Source: Streptomyces roseoverticillatus (GTDB lineage Bacteria > Actinomycetota > Actinomycetes > Streptomycetales > Streptomycetaceae). Taken from it: 64,000 bases of DNA. This document shows positions 35,818-43,853 of this stretch, one piece after another (position 1 is the stretch's first letter; each line of letters begins with the position of its first letter). The stretch covers positions 141,873 to 205,872 of the forward strand of contig NZ_JOFL01000013.1 of the NCBI RefSeq assembly GCF_000719265.1, in the 5' to 3' direction. The notes below the pieces were generated by a model that was not told the origin of the DNA, did not search any database, and saw nothing but the letters and a program-made list of their open reading frames with translations. Both the position numbers and the translations under genes were made by a program.

Positions 35818-38148
35818 TCAGCGAATGGCCGCCACCACATCCTGGCCGAGGGAGTGCAGCTCCCTCTGGTCGCGGGCCGGCAGCAGCCTTTTCAGACCCG
35901 CCCACACCTGCTGGTACTGGTCGTCCTCGATGTACTTCGCATTGAGCGCGCAGTGGGCCGCCAGCGCCCGCAAGGGCCACTCCGCCTCCCGGTCCGGGGC
36001 CGCGTCCGCCGCCGCCGTCAGACCGGCGATGAGACGCCGTTCCTCGCTGCGCCCGCAATGGCCGACGGCCAGCCGCAGCACGTCCTGCCACTGCTCCTCC
36101 GCCGCGTGGAGCAGCAATTCGTCCAGGCAGTCGCTCTCCTGGAGCTCCTTCGCCGCCAGATAGTCCTGGAAGGTGCGGTGGATGAACTGGATCGAATCCG
36201 GGGCCTGCTCCTGGAGCAGGCCGCTGCGATTGAGCAGATACGTCAGCACGACGGGCGTCGCGCCCTGGGCCCTTACGCGGCGCAGCCCGCGCAACGCCAG
36301 GTCGAGCTGGCGGACCGCCTGCTCCCGGCTGAGTTCCGCGCGGCCGTTGCGGACCAGCCAGACGGCGATTCTCTGCAGCAGTTGCCGGCTCTCGTCCGCC
36401 GTGAGTTCAATGCCCTCCGGCTTGAGAATGCGGCGGTGCGCGTCGCGTCTGGCCAGCATCAGGTTCAGCGCGGCGCTGTAGAGGTCCCAGCGGGTCTTCG
36501 GAAGGAGACCGTTCCACTGCCGGTGCAGGGCGCAGATGACCGCGCAGAGCAGCGGCGTCCGCGCCAGGTCACGTAATACGGAATTGCGTTCGAATTCATG
36601 GCCGAGTTCGGGTTCGAGTTTGTCGAGCCGGGCGCGCTGCCGTTTCGCCCAGTGCTCGTCGGCATATCTGTCGCATTCCAGCCGTGCGGCCCGGTGCCAC
36701 GCGGCGGCGAACGACCGGATGTCCTCGTCGCCCATGGGGAGCAGCCGCAGCTCCTCGAACCCCTCCTGATCCAGCCAGTCGCCGCCTACGGCCAGCGGGC
36801 GCACGGTGACCAGGCAGCGCGTCCGCGGATACATCCGCAGGAGCCCGGCGAGCCATTTGCGGGCCAGCTCGCGGTCCGCCTGCGGGATCTCGTCCATCCC
36901 GTCGACCAGGAGGAGCCCGCGCCCCGCCTCCAGCACGCGCCCGGCCCAGCCGTCGGGCGGCCGGTCCACCGGCAGCCGCGCGATCTTGGGGAGCTGGGAC
37001 GGGGTGGGGGAGGTGATGCCCCGGGCGGCCAGGCTGCGCATGGGGACCACGAACGGGATGAGGCCGTCGAGCTCGGCCAGCTGCTCGGGCAGGGTGCGGC
37101 ACACGGTGTGGGAGGCGAGCCACCACACGAGTGTCGTCTTGCCCGCGCCCGCCTCGCCCCGGAGGACCGTCCTCGGCCGGGAGCCGAGGAGGTCCTCTAT
37201 GCGCCGGGGCTCCGGGACGTCCGGAGGCGGGGCCCCCAGCGGCTCCGGGGTCCCTAGCGGCTCCGGTGCCCCCAGTGGCTCCGGAGTCCCTAGCGGGTCC
37301 GGGACACCGTACGGATCCGGGTCGGAGGGGCGCGGCGACTGCGCCTCCAGGCTGAAGTAGGCCGTGTCCAGATCCCAGTCGCCCGGGCCGAGCTCGTCCA
37401 GGCCGAAGATCTCCAGCCGGCTGTAGGCGGCCTTGACGGCCTTCGCGTAGGCGGGCTCGTAGGCCAGGTCCTCGGGGTAGGCGGACGAGATCTCCTCGAA
37501 CGCCGGGAGGTCCCGCCAGTGGTCCAGCAGGGCCGTCATGAAGCCGGAGTCGGCGATCACCGCGGCCAGCGGCACCGACTCGACGGACGAGTGCTGCCAG
37601 CCCATCGGGTCCCCGCTCGCGATACCGATCAGCAGCGGGCCCGCGAACACCGGCCCGCCGGACAGGCCCGCCCACGGCGAGCCGTCCGGGACGGGCGCCG
37701 GCGGGTGGTGGTCCGCGTGCAGCACGTACCGGCCGCGCATCCGCCCGGCCAGGGGCATCAGCGTGCCCGGTACCTGCACGGCCTCCAGCTCCTCGCCCGC
37801 GTACCGCTGCACCCTCGGGAACCCCAGGACCTGGCAGCGCGGCATCGGCTGCCAGCCGGCGCACTTGCCCCACCGCAGCGGCGGCACCTGTGCGAGGGGC
37901 AGCACGGGCTCACGGGCCACGAGGAGCGCCACGTCGCACGTTTCCGGGTCGCCCGACCAGGCGATGTCGCAGAGCACGGGCCCGCCGCCGTCCGGTGCGG
38001 TGACCTCGACCACGTCGTCCTTCCGGAACAGGTGCGCGCTCGTCAGCACCAGCTCCGGCGTCAGCAGCACCCCGCTGCCCTGCCGCGCCCCCAGCACGGC
38101 CACCAGCCGGTCCTCCACGGACGGCAGCGACGCTCTCGCCCCGCCCAC
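35818..38148 (-). CDS. Trypsin-like protease fused to a NACHT-type STAND NTPase
   Basis: 776 residues, GTG start. Residues 1-210 are a trypsin-like domain with the triad in order: His in LTSAHLF, Asp in CDVALLV, Ser in GLSGGPVF. A Pro/Glu/Leu repeat linker (about 275-315) leads to the NTPase: Walker A GEAGAGKTT near residue 335, Walker B GLLLVDGMDEIP, sensor region RCLVTVRPL. The C-terminal part has the winged-helix and helical layout of NACHT proteins (FIHRTFQDYLAAKEL). No classical repeat sensor follows. Some stretches (around 36560-36680) have less G/C-biased codons than the neighbours. It is coupled to the Trypco2 gene with a 2-base gap. Confidence 0.9.
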   Translation of the reverse strand: MGGARASLPSVEDRLVAVLGARQGSGVLLTPELVLTSAHLFRKDDVVEVTAPDGGGPVLCDIAWSGDPETCDVALLVAREPVLPLAQVPPLRWGKCAGWQPMPRCQVLGFPRVQRYAGEELEAVQVPGTLMPLAGRMRGRYVLHADHHPPAPVPDGSPWAGLSGGPVFAGPLLIGIASGDPMGWQHSSVESVPLAAVIADSGFMTALLDHWRDLPAFEEISSAYPEDLAYEPAYAKAVKAAYSRLEIFGLDELGPGDWDLDTAYFSLEAQSPRPSDPDPYGVPDPLGTPEPLGAPEPLGTPEPLGAPPPDVPEPRRIEDLLGSRPRTVLRGEAGAGKTTLVWWLASHTVCRTLPEQLAELDGLIPFVVPMRSLAARGITSPTPSQLPKIARLPVDRPPDGWAGRVLEAGRGLLLVDGMDEIPQADRELARKWLAGLLRMYPRTRCLVTVRPLAVGGDWLDQEGFEELRLLPMGDEDIRSFAAAWHRAARLECDRYADEHWAKRQRARLDKLEPELGHEFERNSVLRDLARTPLLCAVICALHRQWNGLLPKTRWDLYSAALNLMLARRDAHRRILKPEGIELTADESRQLLQRIAVWLVRNGRAELSREQAVRQLDLALRGLRRVRAQGATPVVLTYLLNRSGLLQEQAPDSIQFIHRTFQDYLAAKELQESDCLDELLLHAAEEQWQDVLRLAVGHCGRSEERRLIAGLTAAADAAPDREAEWPLRALAAHCALNAKYIEDDQYQQVWAGLKRLLPARDQRELHSLGQDVVAAIR
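37225..37320 (-). repeat. 18-bp repeat array encoding the protease-NTPase linker
   Basis: Four imperfect 18-base units encode PEPLG-T/A-type hexapeptides (PLGTPEPLGAPEPLGTPEPL). They keep the frame and sit exactly between the protease and NTPase domains, so the array sets the length of a stiff Pro-rich tether. Confidence 0.8.
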
Positions 38149-38150
38149 CG

Positions 38151-38489
38151 CTACTGCCCGGAGGGCCCGAACCGCGACACCCCGCCCGGCCGCTGGTTGC
38201 CCACGCGCCAGCTGCCGCCCGTGCGCGTGTCCTTCGGGGTCAGGGTGAACGCGACCTTGTGCGTACGGGTGGAGCCGCGGGACGCCTCCGCGTCCGCGCT
38301 GATCACCCAGGCCTTCACCCCGCCCGAGCCCTTGGCGTCCTTGCGGATCTCGACGGTGAACTCCATGGCGATCTCGCCCACCTCGAAGGCCAGGTCCTGG
38401 CCCGTGCCCCGGGCCGCCGCCGAGGTCAGGCCCTCCCGGACCGCCTGTACGGCATCCGCCAGCTCGATCTCCTCGAACCCGCTGCTCAT
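38151..38489 (-). CDS. Trypco2 (trypsin-co-occurring domain 2) protein
   Basis: 112 residues from ATG 38489, with GGGGGCGGA before it. The pattern IELADAVQAVREGLTSA, then FEVGEIAMEFTVEIRKD, GVKAWVISADAEA and THKVAFTLTP fits the Trypco2 family, described by comparative genomics as a companion of trypsin/NTPase conflict systems. It is a small alpha+beta protein without catalytic residues. Its stop (TAG at 38153-38151) is two bases from the GTG of the protease-NTPase, so the two are made together. It may hold the protease inactive or serve as its substrate; that is inference. Confidence 0.85.
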   Translation of the reverse strand: MSSGFEEIELADAVQAVREGLTSAAARGTGQDLAFEVGEIAMEFTVEIRKDAKGSGGVKAWVISADAEASRGSTRTHKVAFTLTPKDTRTGGSWRVGNQRPGGVSRFGPSGQ

Positions 38490-38848
38490 CGTCCGCCCCC
38501 AGCCCCTGTGGGCCGCACGCTCCGTGTGCGGCCGCCGACGGGGAGCGTACCGCCGCGGCCGGGCCTTTGGTCCCGGAACCGGGGAGGCCGAATGTCCTTC
38601 GGCGGTGACACCCGCCATAGGACGTGGGTCACGTACTAAGGGAAATAGCAGAAGGCCCCCGCCTGGTAACCGCCGAAAAACGGGCGGAATCCCTCGGAAT
38701 CCCTGGTCGGAAGGGGTGCGATTTCCCTCCCTCCGCTACGGCATTCGTTAGTAGAGGCCGTCCTTGGCAGCCCGGCGAATGCGGGTTACCAAGGTAGGGC
38801 GATCCCGGTCCGCAGCCGGGACCTGTTTATGCCTGGAGGTTTATCCGT
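38490..38848 (+). promoter_or_regulatory. Divergent region with structured leader upstream of the M23 peptidase
   Basis: 359 bases with no gene. On the + strand: a hairpin CCGCC/GGCGG (38670-38674 with 38683-38687), a tandem 10-mer CGGAATCCCT at 38685-38704, a stem CCTTGG/CCAAGG (38762-38767 with 38789-38794) enclosing CCCG/CGGG, and a stem TCCCGG/CCGGGA (38803-38808 with 38816-38821) just before the GGAGG. It looks like a folded 5' leader; it lacks the conserved cores of the ydaO (c-di-AMP) riboswitch. Confidence 0.45.
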
Positions 38849-39583
38849 ATGTCGAAGCGCACCGCTTTCCGTAACCCGAGCAAGACCGTTCTCCGTACCC
38901 GCGCCGCCGTCGTGGCGGCCGGCCTGGGAGCCTCGGTCGCGCTGGGTTCCGGGGTCGCGCTCGCAGCCGACACCACCGCCTCGGTGAGCGAGTTCCCGGC
39001 GTTCGCGTCCGTCGCGACGCTGCAGGACGCGCTGAACAAGCAGGCCGAGACGCAGCTGAAGGTGGCGGAGAAGGAGAAGCAGGCCGCCGAGCAGGCCAAG
39101 CGGGACGCCGACAAGCGTGCCGACGACGCCCGCAAGCAGGCCGAGGCCTCGCGCAAGCGCGCCGACGCCTGGGTCGCCCCCGTCGCCGGCTACCAGATCG
39201 GCCAGCCGTTCGGTAAGGCCGGCGCCATGTGGGCCCACAAGCACAGCGGCCAGGACCTCGTCGTCGGCACCGGCACGCAGGTCATGTCCGTCCACGGCGG
39301 CACCGTCGTCAAGGCCGGCCCGAACGGCGGCGGCGACGGCCCCGCCTACGGCAACGCCATCGTGATCAAGCACGCCGACAACACGTACTCGCAGTACGCC
39401 CACCTCTCGCAGGTGAAGGTCTCGGTCGGCCAGACCGTCACGACCGGCCAGGTCATCGGCCTGTCGGGCTCCACCGGCAACTCGTCCGGCCCCCACCTGC
39501 ACTTCGAGATCCGCACCACCCCGAACTACGGCACCGCCGTCGAGCCGGTCGGCTTCCTGAAGGCCCACGGCGAGACCCTCTGA
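38849..39583 (+). CDS. Secreted M23 (LytM) peptidase
   Basis: 244 residues. Signal peptide ending ALA near residue 41, then a Lys/Ala/Glu coiled coil (about 60-107, KVAEKEKQAAEQAKRDADKR), then the LytM domain. The metal ligands are in HKHSGQDLV and HLHFE, and the other active-site His in QYAHLSQ, so it should be an active zinc endopeptidase on peptidoglycan cross-links. GGAGG lies nine bases before the ATG. The leader upstream suggests RNA-level control. Confidence 0.93.
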   Translation: MSKRTAFRNPSKTVLRTRAAVVAAGLGASVALGSGVALAADTTASVSEFPAFASVATLQDALNKQAETQLKVAEKEKQAAEQAKRDADKRADDARKQAEASRKRADAWVAPVAGYQIGQPFGKAGAMWAHKHSGQDLVVGTGTQVMSVHGGTVVKAGPNGGGDGPAYGNAIVIKHADNTYSQYAHLSQVKVSVGQTVTTGQVIGLSGSTGNSSGPHLHFEIRTTPNYGTAVEPVGFLKAHGETL

Positions 39584-39609
39584 TCCGTCTGATCAATCGG
39601 ATCCGCCCC

Positions 39610-39646
39610 GGAGCCGGTGCACCGCGACACGCGGTGCACCGGCTCC
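39610..39646 (+). terminator. Terminator after the M23 peptidase gene
   Basis: A perfect 16-bp stem (39610-39625 with 39631-39646), 5-nt loop GACAC, followed by GGCTTTTA. Confidence 0.93.
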
Positions 39647-39695
39647 GGCTTTTACGGTGGTAATGCAGCGCACAATCCGGTGATCGGAGCGCGTC

Positions 39696-40157
39696 ATGAT
39701 CAAGGGAATTGCCATCACCACCGTCTGGGTCCTCGATCAGGACCGGGCGAGGGATTTCTACACGAACAAGCTCGGTATGGAAGTCCGCACCGATATGACC
39801 ATGGGCGGCGACAAGGGAATGCGCTGGCTCACGGTCGGCGCGAAGGACCAGCCGGACGTCGAGCTCACGCTGATGGTCCCCGGCCCGCCCGGGCTCGACC
39901 CGGAGTCGGCGGAGGCCATGAAGAAGCTGGTCTCCAAGGGCGCGCTGGGCGCGGGAGTGCTCCGCACCGACGACATCCACCGCGACTACGAGACGCTCAA
40001 GGCCAAGGGCGTGGAGTTCCTGCAGGAGCCCCGGGAGCGGCCCTACGGCACGGAGGCGATCCTGCGCGACGACTCCGGCAACTGGTTCTCGCTGACGCAG
40101 CGCACCGAGCGGCTGGACATGGACAAGGCCTGGGACGAGTGCGTCGACCCGATGTGA
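39696..40157 (+). CDS. VOC (glyoxalase/bleomycin-resistance fold) protein
   Basis: 153 residues with two beta-alpha-beta3 halves (WVLDQDRARDFYTNKLGMEV and HRDYETLKAKGVEFLQEP) ending in ILRDDSGNWFSLTQ. Such proteins bind a metal and act on small molecules; the substrate cannot be read. The gene stands alone, 27 bases from the end of cseC on the other strand. Confidence 0.88.
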   Translation: MIKGIAITTVWVLDQDRARDFYTNKLGMEVRTDMTMGGDKGMRWLTVGAKDQPDVELTLMVPGPPGLDPESAEAMKKLVSKGALGAGVLRTDDIHRDYETLKAKGVEFLQEPRERPYGTEAILRDDSGNWFSLTQRTERLDMDKAWDECVDPM

Positions 40158-40184
40158 CCCCGGGCGGGCCGCGGCCCGCGCTCT

Positions 40185-41486
40185 TCAGTCCTGCACCTGG
40201 ATGACCGGGAACGTGCCCGTGCTCGTCGGCGCCGACTCCGGCAGCCACAGCACCGCGATCGCCCCCGTGCCGCCCTCGACCTCCGGGTCGGCGTTGCGAA
40301 AGGTCAGGCGCGCGCCCAGGACGCGGGCCTGGCCGACGGCGATGGTCAGGCCCAGGCCGTGGCCCTTGCCCGCGCGGTCCTTGCTGCCCGTGCGGAACCG
40401 GCTCGGGCCCTCCTGCAGCAGCTCCTCGGGGAAGCCGGGCCCGTGGTCGCGCACCCGCAGCACGCGCCCCTCGACGGTCACGTCGAACGGCGGCTTGCCG
40501 TGCTTGGCGGCGTTGGCCAGGAGGTTGCCGATGATGCGTTCCAGGCGGCGCGGATCGGTGGAGACGTAGGCGTCCCGGGCGACCCGTACGCGGGCCTCGG
40601 GGTCGAACGCGCGGACGCGGCGCTCGACGAACTCGCCCAGCAGGAGCTCCTGCAGCTCGGCGCGCTCGGCGAAGCCGTCCAGCCGGGCCACCTCCAGGAC
40701 GTCCTCGACGAGGGTGCGCATGGCCTGCGCCCGGTCGCGGACGAGCTCGGTGGGCCGGCCGGGCGGCAGCAGCTCGGCGGCGGTGAGCAGCCCGGTGACG
40801 GGGGTGCGCAGCTCGTGGGCGATGTCGGCGGTGACGCGCCGCTCGGCCTCCAGCCGGCGCTGGAGCGCCTCGGCCATGCCGTCGACGGCGCGGGCCAGGT
40901 CGTCGGTCTCGTCGCGCACGCGGCCGCCGATGGCCTCGCGGACCCGTACCTCCGAGTCGCCGTCGGCGAGCTTGCGGGCGGCCGCCGAGGCCTTGCGCAG
41001 CCGGCGGGAGAGCTGGTCGCCGATGAGGATGCCGAGGGCGCAGCCGCCGAGGACGACGGAGACCGAGCCGATGATCAGCGCCTTGTCGAGGGCGTCGATG
41101 ATGGAGAACCGGTCCTTGAACCGGGTGTGGATCGAGAGGATCTTGCCGTTGCGGACCGGCACCGAGGCCCAGACCTCGGGAGAGTCCCCGCCGCCGGAGT
41201 CCTGCAGGAAGGTGGCGCGCTGGCCGATCGCGGCGGCGTCGCGCAGCGGCTTGGGCAGCGTGGGGTCGTCGATCTTGGCGTGCAGCATCAGCCGGCCGGT
41301 GTTCTCGTAGTACCGCTGGGCGATCTGCACGCGCTCGTCCATGACGTCGCGGCTGTTGTCGAGCATCGACAGGCGGGCGGCGTTGTGCACGACGAGGCTG
41401 AGCGCCACCGCGACGAGCGCGCCGACGCCCGCGATGGCGAGGCTGACCTTCCAGCGCAGACCCGAGCGGAGGGCGAGCTTCACCAC
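40185..41486 (-). CDS. cseC: Sensor histidine kinase CseC
   Basis: 433 residues, GTG start. Two membrane helices (about 15-35 and 135-160) flank an extracytoplasmic domain of 100 residues; HAMP follows, then HisKA with the phospho-accepting His in ADIAHELRTPVTG and an HATPase domain with NLLANAAKHG, RDHGPGFP and GHGLGLTIA. Order sigE-cseA-cseB-cseC and sequence match the cell-envelope stress system of S. coelicolor, where CseC senses wall damage by antibiotics and phosphorylates CseB. Confidence 0.93.
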   Translation of the reverse strand: MVKLALRSGLRWKVSLAIAGVGALVAVALSLVVHNAARLSMLDNSRDVMDERVQIAQRYYENTGRLMLHAKIDDPTLPKPLRDAAAIGQRATFLQDSGGGDSPEVWASVPVRNGKILSIHTRFKDRFSIIDALDKALIIGSVSVVLGGCALGILIGDQLSRRLRKASAAARKLADGDSEVRVREAIGGRVRDETDDLARAVDGMAEALQRRLEAERRVTADIAHELRTPVTGLLTAAELLPPGRPTELVRDRAQAMRTLVEDVLEVARLDGFAERAELQELLLGEFVERRVRAFDPEARVRVARDAYVSTDPRRLERIIGNLLANAAKHGKPPFDVTVEGRVLRVRDHGPGFPEELLQEGPSRFRTGSKDRAGKGHGLGLTIAVGQARVLGARLTFRNADPEVEGGTGAIAVLWLPESAPTSTGTFPVIQVQD

Positions 41487-41573
41487 GAGCCGGTCACCCC
41501 GGTCACCCCGGGCGCCCCGGTCGTCATGGAGCGGATCACCACGGAACGGATCACCATGGGGTGGTCACCCGTG

Positions 41574-42281
41574 TCACCCTCTGAGCTTGTAGCCGAAACC
41601 GCGGACCGTCTCGATCCGGTCCTGGCCGATCTTGCCGCGCAGCCGCTGCACGTGGACGTCGACGACCCGGGTGTCGCCGCCCCAGCCGTAGTCCCAGACG
41701 CGCTCCAGCAGCCGGTCGCGCGAGAGCACCGTGCCGGGCGCCGCGGAGAACTCCAGCAGCAGCCGCATCTCGGTCGGGGTCAGCGCGACGGGCTCGCCGC
41801 CCTTGCGGACCTCCATGCCGTCCGTGTCGACCTCCAGGTCACCGAAGCGCAGCACGCCGCACTCCAGCTCCTCGGGGGCGTCGGCCCCGGCCGCGCCGCC
41901 CGGCCCGCTGGCGTGCCCGAAGCGGCGCAGCACGGCCCGTATGCGGGCGACGAGCACGGCGCCGTCGAAGGGCTTGGTGACGTAGTCGTCGGCCCCGGCC
42001 TCCAGGCCCAGGACGACGTCGATGGAGTCCGCGCGCGCCGACAGCATGATCACCGGCACGGTCGACTCGTCGCGGATCCGGCGGCAGAGGCTGACCCCGT
42101 CCAGGCCGGGGACCATGACGTCGAGCAGCGCGATGTCGGGCTTGCGGGCGCGGAACTTCTCCAGCCCCAGCAGCCCGTCCGGCACCGCGGTCACCTCGAA
42201 GCCGTCGCGCTCCAGTGCCAGCTGGGTCGCCTCACGGATGACGTCGTCGTCCTCCACGAAGAGCACATGCGTATCGGCCAC
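41574..42281 (-). CDS. cseB: Response regulator CseB (OmpR family)
   Basis: 235 residues. Receiver domain with EDDD near residue 10, phospho-acceptor Asp in IALLDVMVP, Lys in YVTKPFD; C-terminal OmpR winged helix with LTPTEMRLLLEFSAAPGTVLSR and VVDVHVQRLRGKIG. Phosphorylated CseB switches on the sigE promoter in S. coelicolor. Eight bases separate it from the cseA stop. Confidence 0.95.
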   Translation of the reverse strand: MADTHVLFVEDDDVIREATQLALERDGFEVTAVPDGLLGLEKFRARKPDIALLDVMVPGLDGVSLCRRIRDESTVPVIMLSARADSIDVVLGLEAGADDYVTKPFDGAVLVARIRAVLRRFGHASGPGGAAGADAPEELECGVLRFGDLEVDTDGMEVRKGGEPVALTPTEMRLLLEFSAAPGTVLSRDRLLERVWDYGWGGDTRVVDVHVQRLRGKIGQDRIETVRGFGYKLRG

Positions 42282-42288
42282 GCTGCCC

Positions 42289-42957
42289 TCAGCCCTCCGT
42301 TCCCACGCTGGGGAAATCGCCCTTGTCGTTGTTTCCGGCCTTGCTGTAGTCGGTGTGCGTGCGCCCGGTCTCCCGGAACTCCGACCCCGACCAGTGGTAC
42401 GTCATGACATCCTCGCCCGACGCGCAGCACACCGCGTCACCGGGCCCGTAGACCTGCTTGGTGACCCGGAGGTCGCGGCGGTCGATCTCGGCGTACACCG
42501 GCGCCTGCTCGATCATGAACACGTTCTCGTACGAGCCGTCGCCCTTGGCACGGTACACATACGAGCCCACGCCCACGGAATCGCCACAGGTCAGGATGTT
42601 CACGACGATGTCGTCCCGGGAGCCGTCGGTCAGCTTCCCGTAGATCACGTCCAGCGGGTACTGGTTCTTCACACAGGGCTTCAGGTCCTTCTTGACCTGC
42701 GCGCTGATCTTCGGGTCGCCCTTGAGCAGCTTGACCGCGTCGACCTTGTCCTGCGGCCGCTCCGCCGTCGCCGAGGCCGAGGGCAGCCGGGTCGGCTTCG
42801 CGGCGGACTGCGTCTGCGCGGTGCCTTCCTTGCGCACGCCCTCGCTGCCCGCATTGCATCCGGCAAGCAGAAGACCGGCGGCAGCGGCCAACGCGGTGAC
42901 CGTGCCGCCGGTGATCAGAACCGGCCTGGGGGGAGCCGCCTTTTTCAGGCTGCGCAC
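42289..42957 (-). CDS. cseA: Lipoprotein CseA, negative modulator of the SigE response
   Basis: 222 residues from GTG 42957. The start lies inside the end of sigE (13-base overlap), so translation is coupled. Signal peptide with lipobox LAGC at residues 31-34, a Thr/Ser/Ala-rich linker, then a mature domain with four further Cys (CVKNQ, ILTCG and adjacent CC). In S. coelicolor CseA sits outside the membrane and dampens the response, probably by acting on CseC. Confidence 0.88.
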   Translation of the reverse strand: MRSLKKAAPPRPVLITGGTVTALAAAAGLLLAGCNAGSEGVRKEGTAQTQSAAKPTRLPSASATAERPQDKVDAVKLLKGDPKISAQVKKDLKPCVKNQYPLDVIYGKLTDGSRDDIVVNILTCGDSVGVGSYVYRAKGDGSYENVFMIEQAPVYAEIDRRDLRVTKQVYGPGDAVCCASGEDVMTYHWSGSEFRETGRTHTDYSKAGNNDKGDFPSVGTEG

Positions 42958-43493
42958 CGTTCCTGCCCCCGCTCGTTGCGCTCGAGGGCATGGAAGTCCA
43001 GGTCGCGGCTCTCCAGCTCCTGACGCAGCCGGGCCAGGGCCCGGTGCAGCGTGCTCTTGACCGTTCCGGTCGACATCCCGAGCGCCTCCGCGGTCTCCTC
43101 GGTGCTCATCTGCTCCCAGTGTCGCAGCACGACGACGCTGCGCTGCTTGGGCGCCAGGACACCGAGGATGTCCATCAGCAGCGCGCGGTCGGCGTGCTGC
43201 TCCGTGCCGTCCTCGACGCTGGCGTCGGGGAGCTGCTCGGTGGGCACCTCGTCGAGCTTGCGGGCGCGCCACCACTCCGTACGAGTGTTGATCATGACAC
43301 GGCGGAGGTAGGCGTCGGCCAGCGACTTGTCCGCTATGCCTTCCCAGCGGCCGTAGGTGCGCACGAGGGCGGTCTGGAGGAGGTCCTGCGCGTCGATGGG
43401 GTCCGGCACGAGACGGCGGGCGCTGCGCAGGAGCGCGTCCTGACGGTTGCGCACGTACTCCTCGAAGTCCAGAACCTTGCCGCTGCTGGCCAT
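42945..43493 (-). CDS. sigE: ECF RNA polymerase sigma factor SigE
   Basis: 182 residues from ATG 43493 with GGAGG six bases before. Region 2 (EEYVRNRQDALLRSARRLVP, PIDAQDLLQTALVRTYGRW) and region 4 (VLAPKQRSVVVLRHWEQMST, TGTVKSTLHRALARLRQEL) are intact. In S. coelicolor it directs cell-envelope stress genes and, unlike most ECF factors, is controlled at transcription by CseB/CseC and not by an anti-sigma factor. Confidence 0.96.
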   Translation of the reverse strand: MASSGKVLDFEEYVRNRQDALLRSARRLVPDPIDAQDLLQTALVRTYGRWEGIADKSLADAYLRRVMINTRTEWWRARKLDEVPTEQLPDASVEDGTEQHADRALLMDILGVLAPKQRSVVVLRHWEQMSTEETAEALGMSTGTVKSTLHRALARLRQELESRDLDFHALERNERGQERCAA

Positions 43494-43853
43494 CTCGCAG
43501 CCTCCATTCCGCTTGCATCCCCGCGTCACGCTGGTGGTCTCCCAGCACGAGAAGGACGCTACGGAGGTGCTGTTGCGGCGTGATGTGCGGCAGCACTGCG
43601 GCTGGTGCACAGCTGTCCATAGGTTGTGTAACAGCGTTGCGGGAGCAGGGGCGGTAGGGCGTGAAAAGGGGGCTCTGTCCTGTTCGCGAGGGCCTTTCGG
43701 CAGGTCACGGCGGGTCTTGCGACACGGCCGTGTGACGGACTCCGTGACAGAGACATGGCGGGGCTGCGCACTGCGCCCGGCGGCGGCCGTGTGACGGGGC
43801 CGCGCGCTGCGCCGGCGGCAGCCGTGTGACGGGTTCCGCGACGGGGTTCGCAC
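43494..43853. promoter_or_regulatory. sigE upstream region with three direct repeats
   Basis: 360 bases between the end of mutY and sigE, both on the - strand. GCCGTGTGACGG is present exactly at 43727-43738, 43786-43797 and 43821-43832, with related TCCGTGAC and GTCACGG nearby. The sigE-proximal 200 bases hold no repeat I can name; the CseB-dependent promoter is expected there. Confidence 0.45.

Noticed and set aside
35818..38489. Genomic island with integrase or tRNA attachment site around the trypsin-NACHT pair
   Set aside because: No integrase, transposase, tRNA or flanking direct repeat was seen; a strong terminator and core genes border it directly.
38640..38848. ydaO-type c-di-AMP riboswitch before the M23 peptidase gene
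   Set aside because: GGTTACCAAGGTAGGGCG has a vague likeness to the 3' core, but the conserved GGGGAACC, GGGTGAATC and CCGAACCCGTCAGCTAAC segments are absent.
43494..43853. A long upstream extension of SigE (open frame to 43853)
   Set aside because: The SigE family start is at 43493 with GGAGG at the right distance; the extension is not protein-like.
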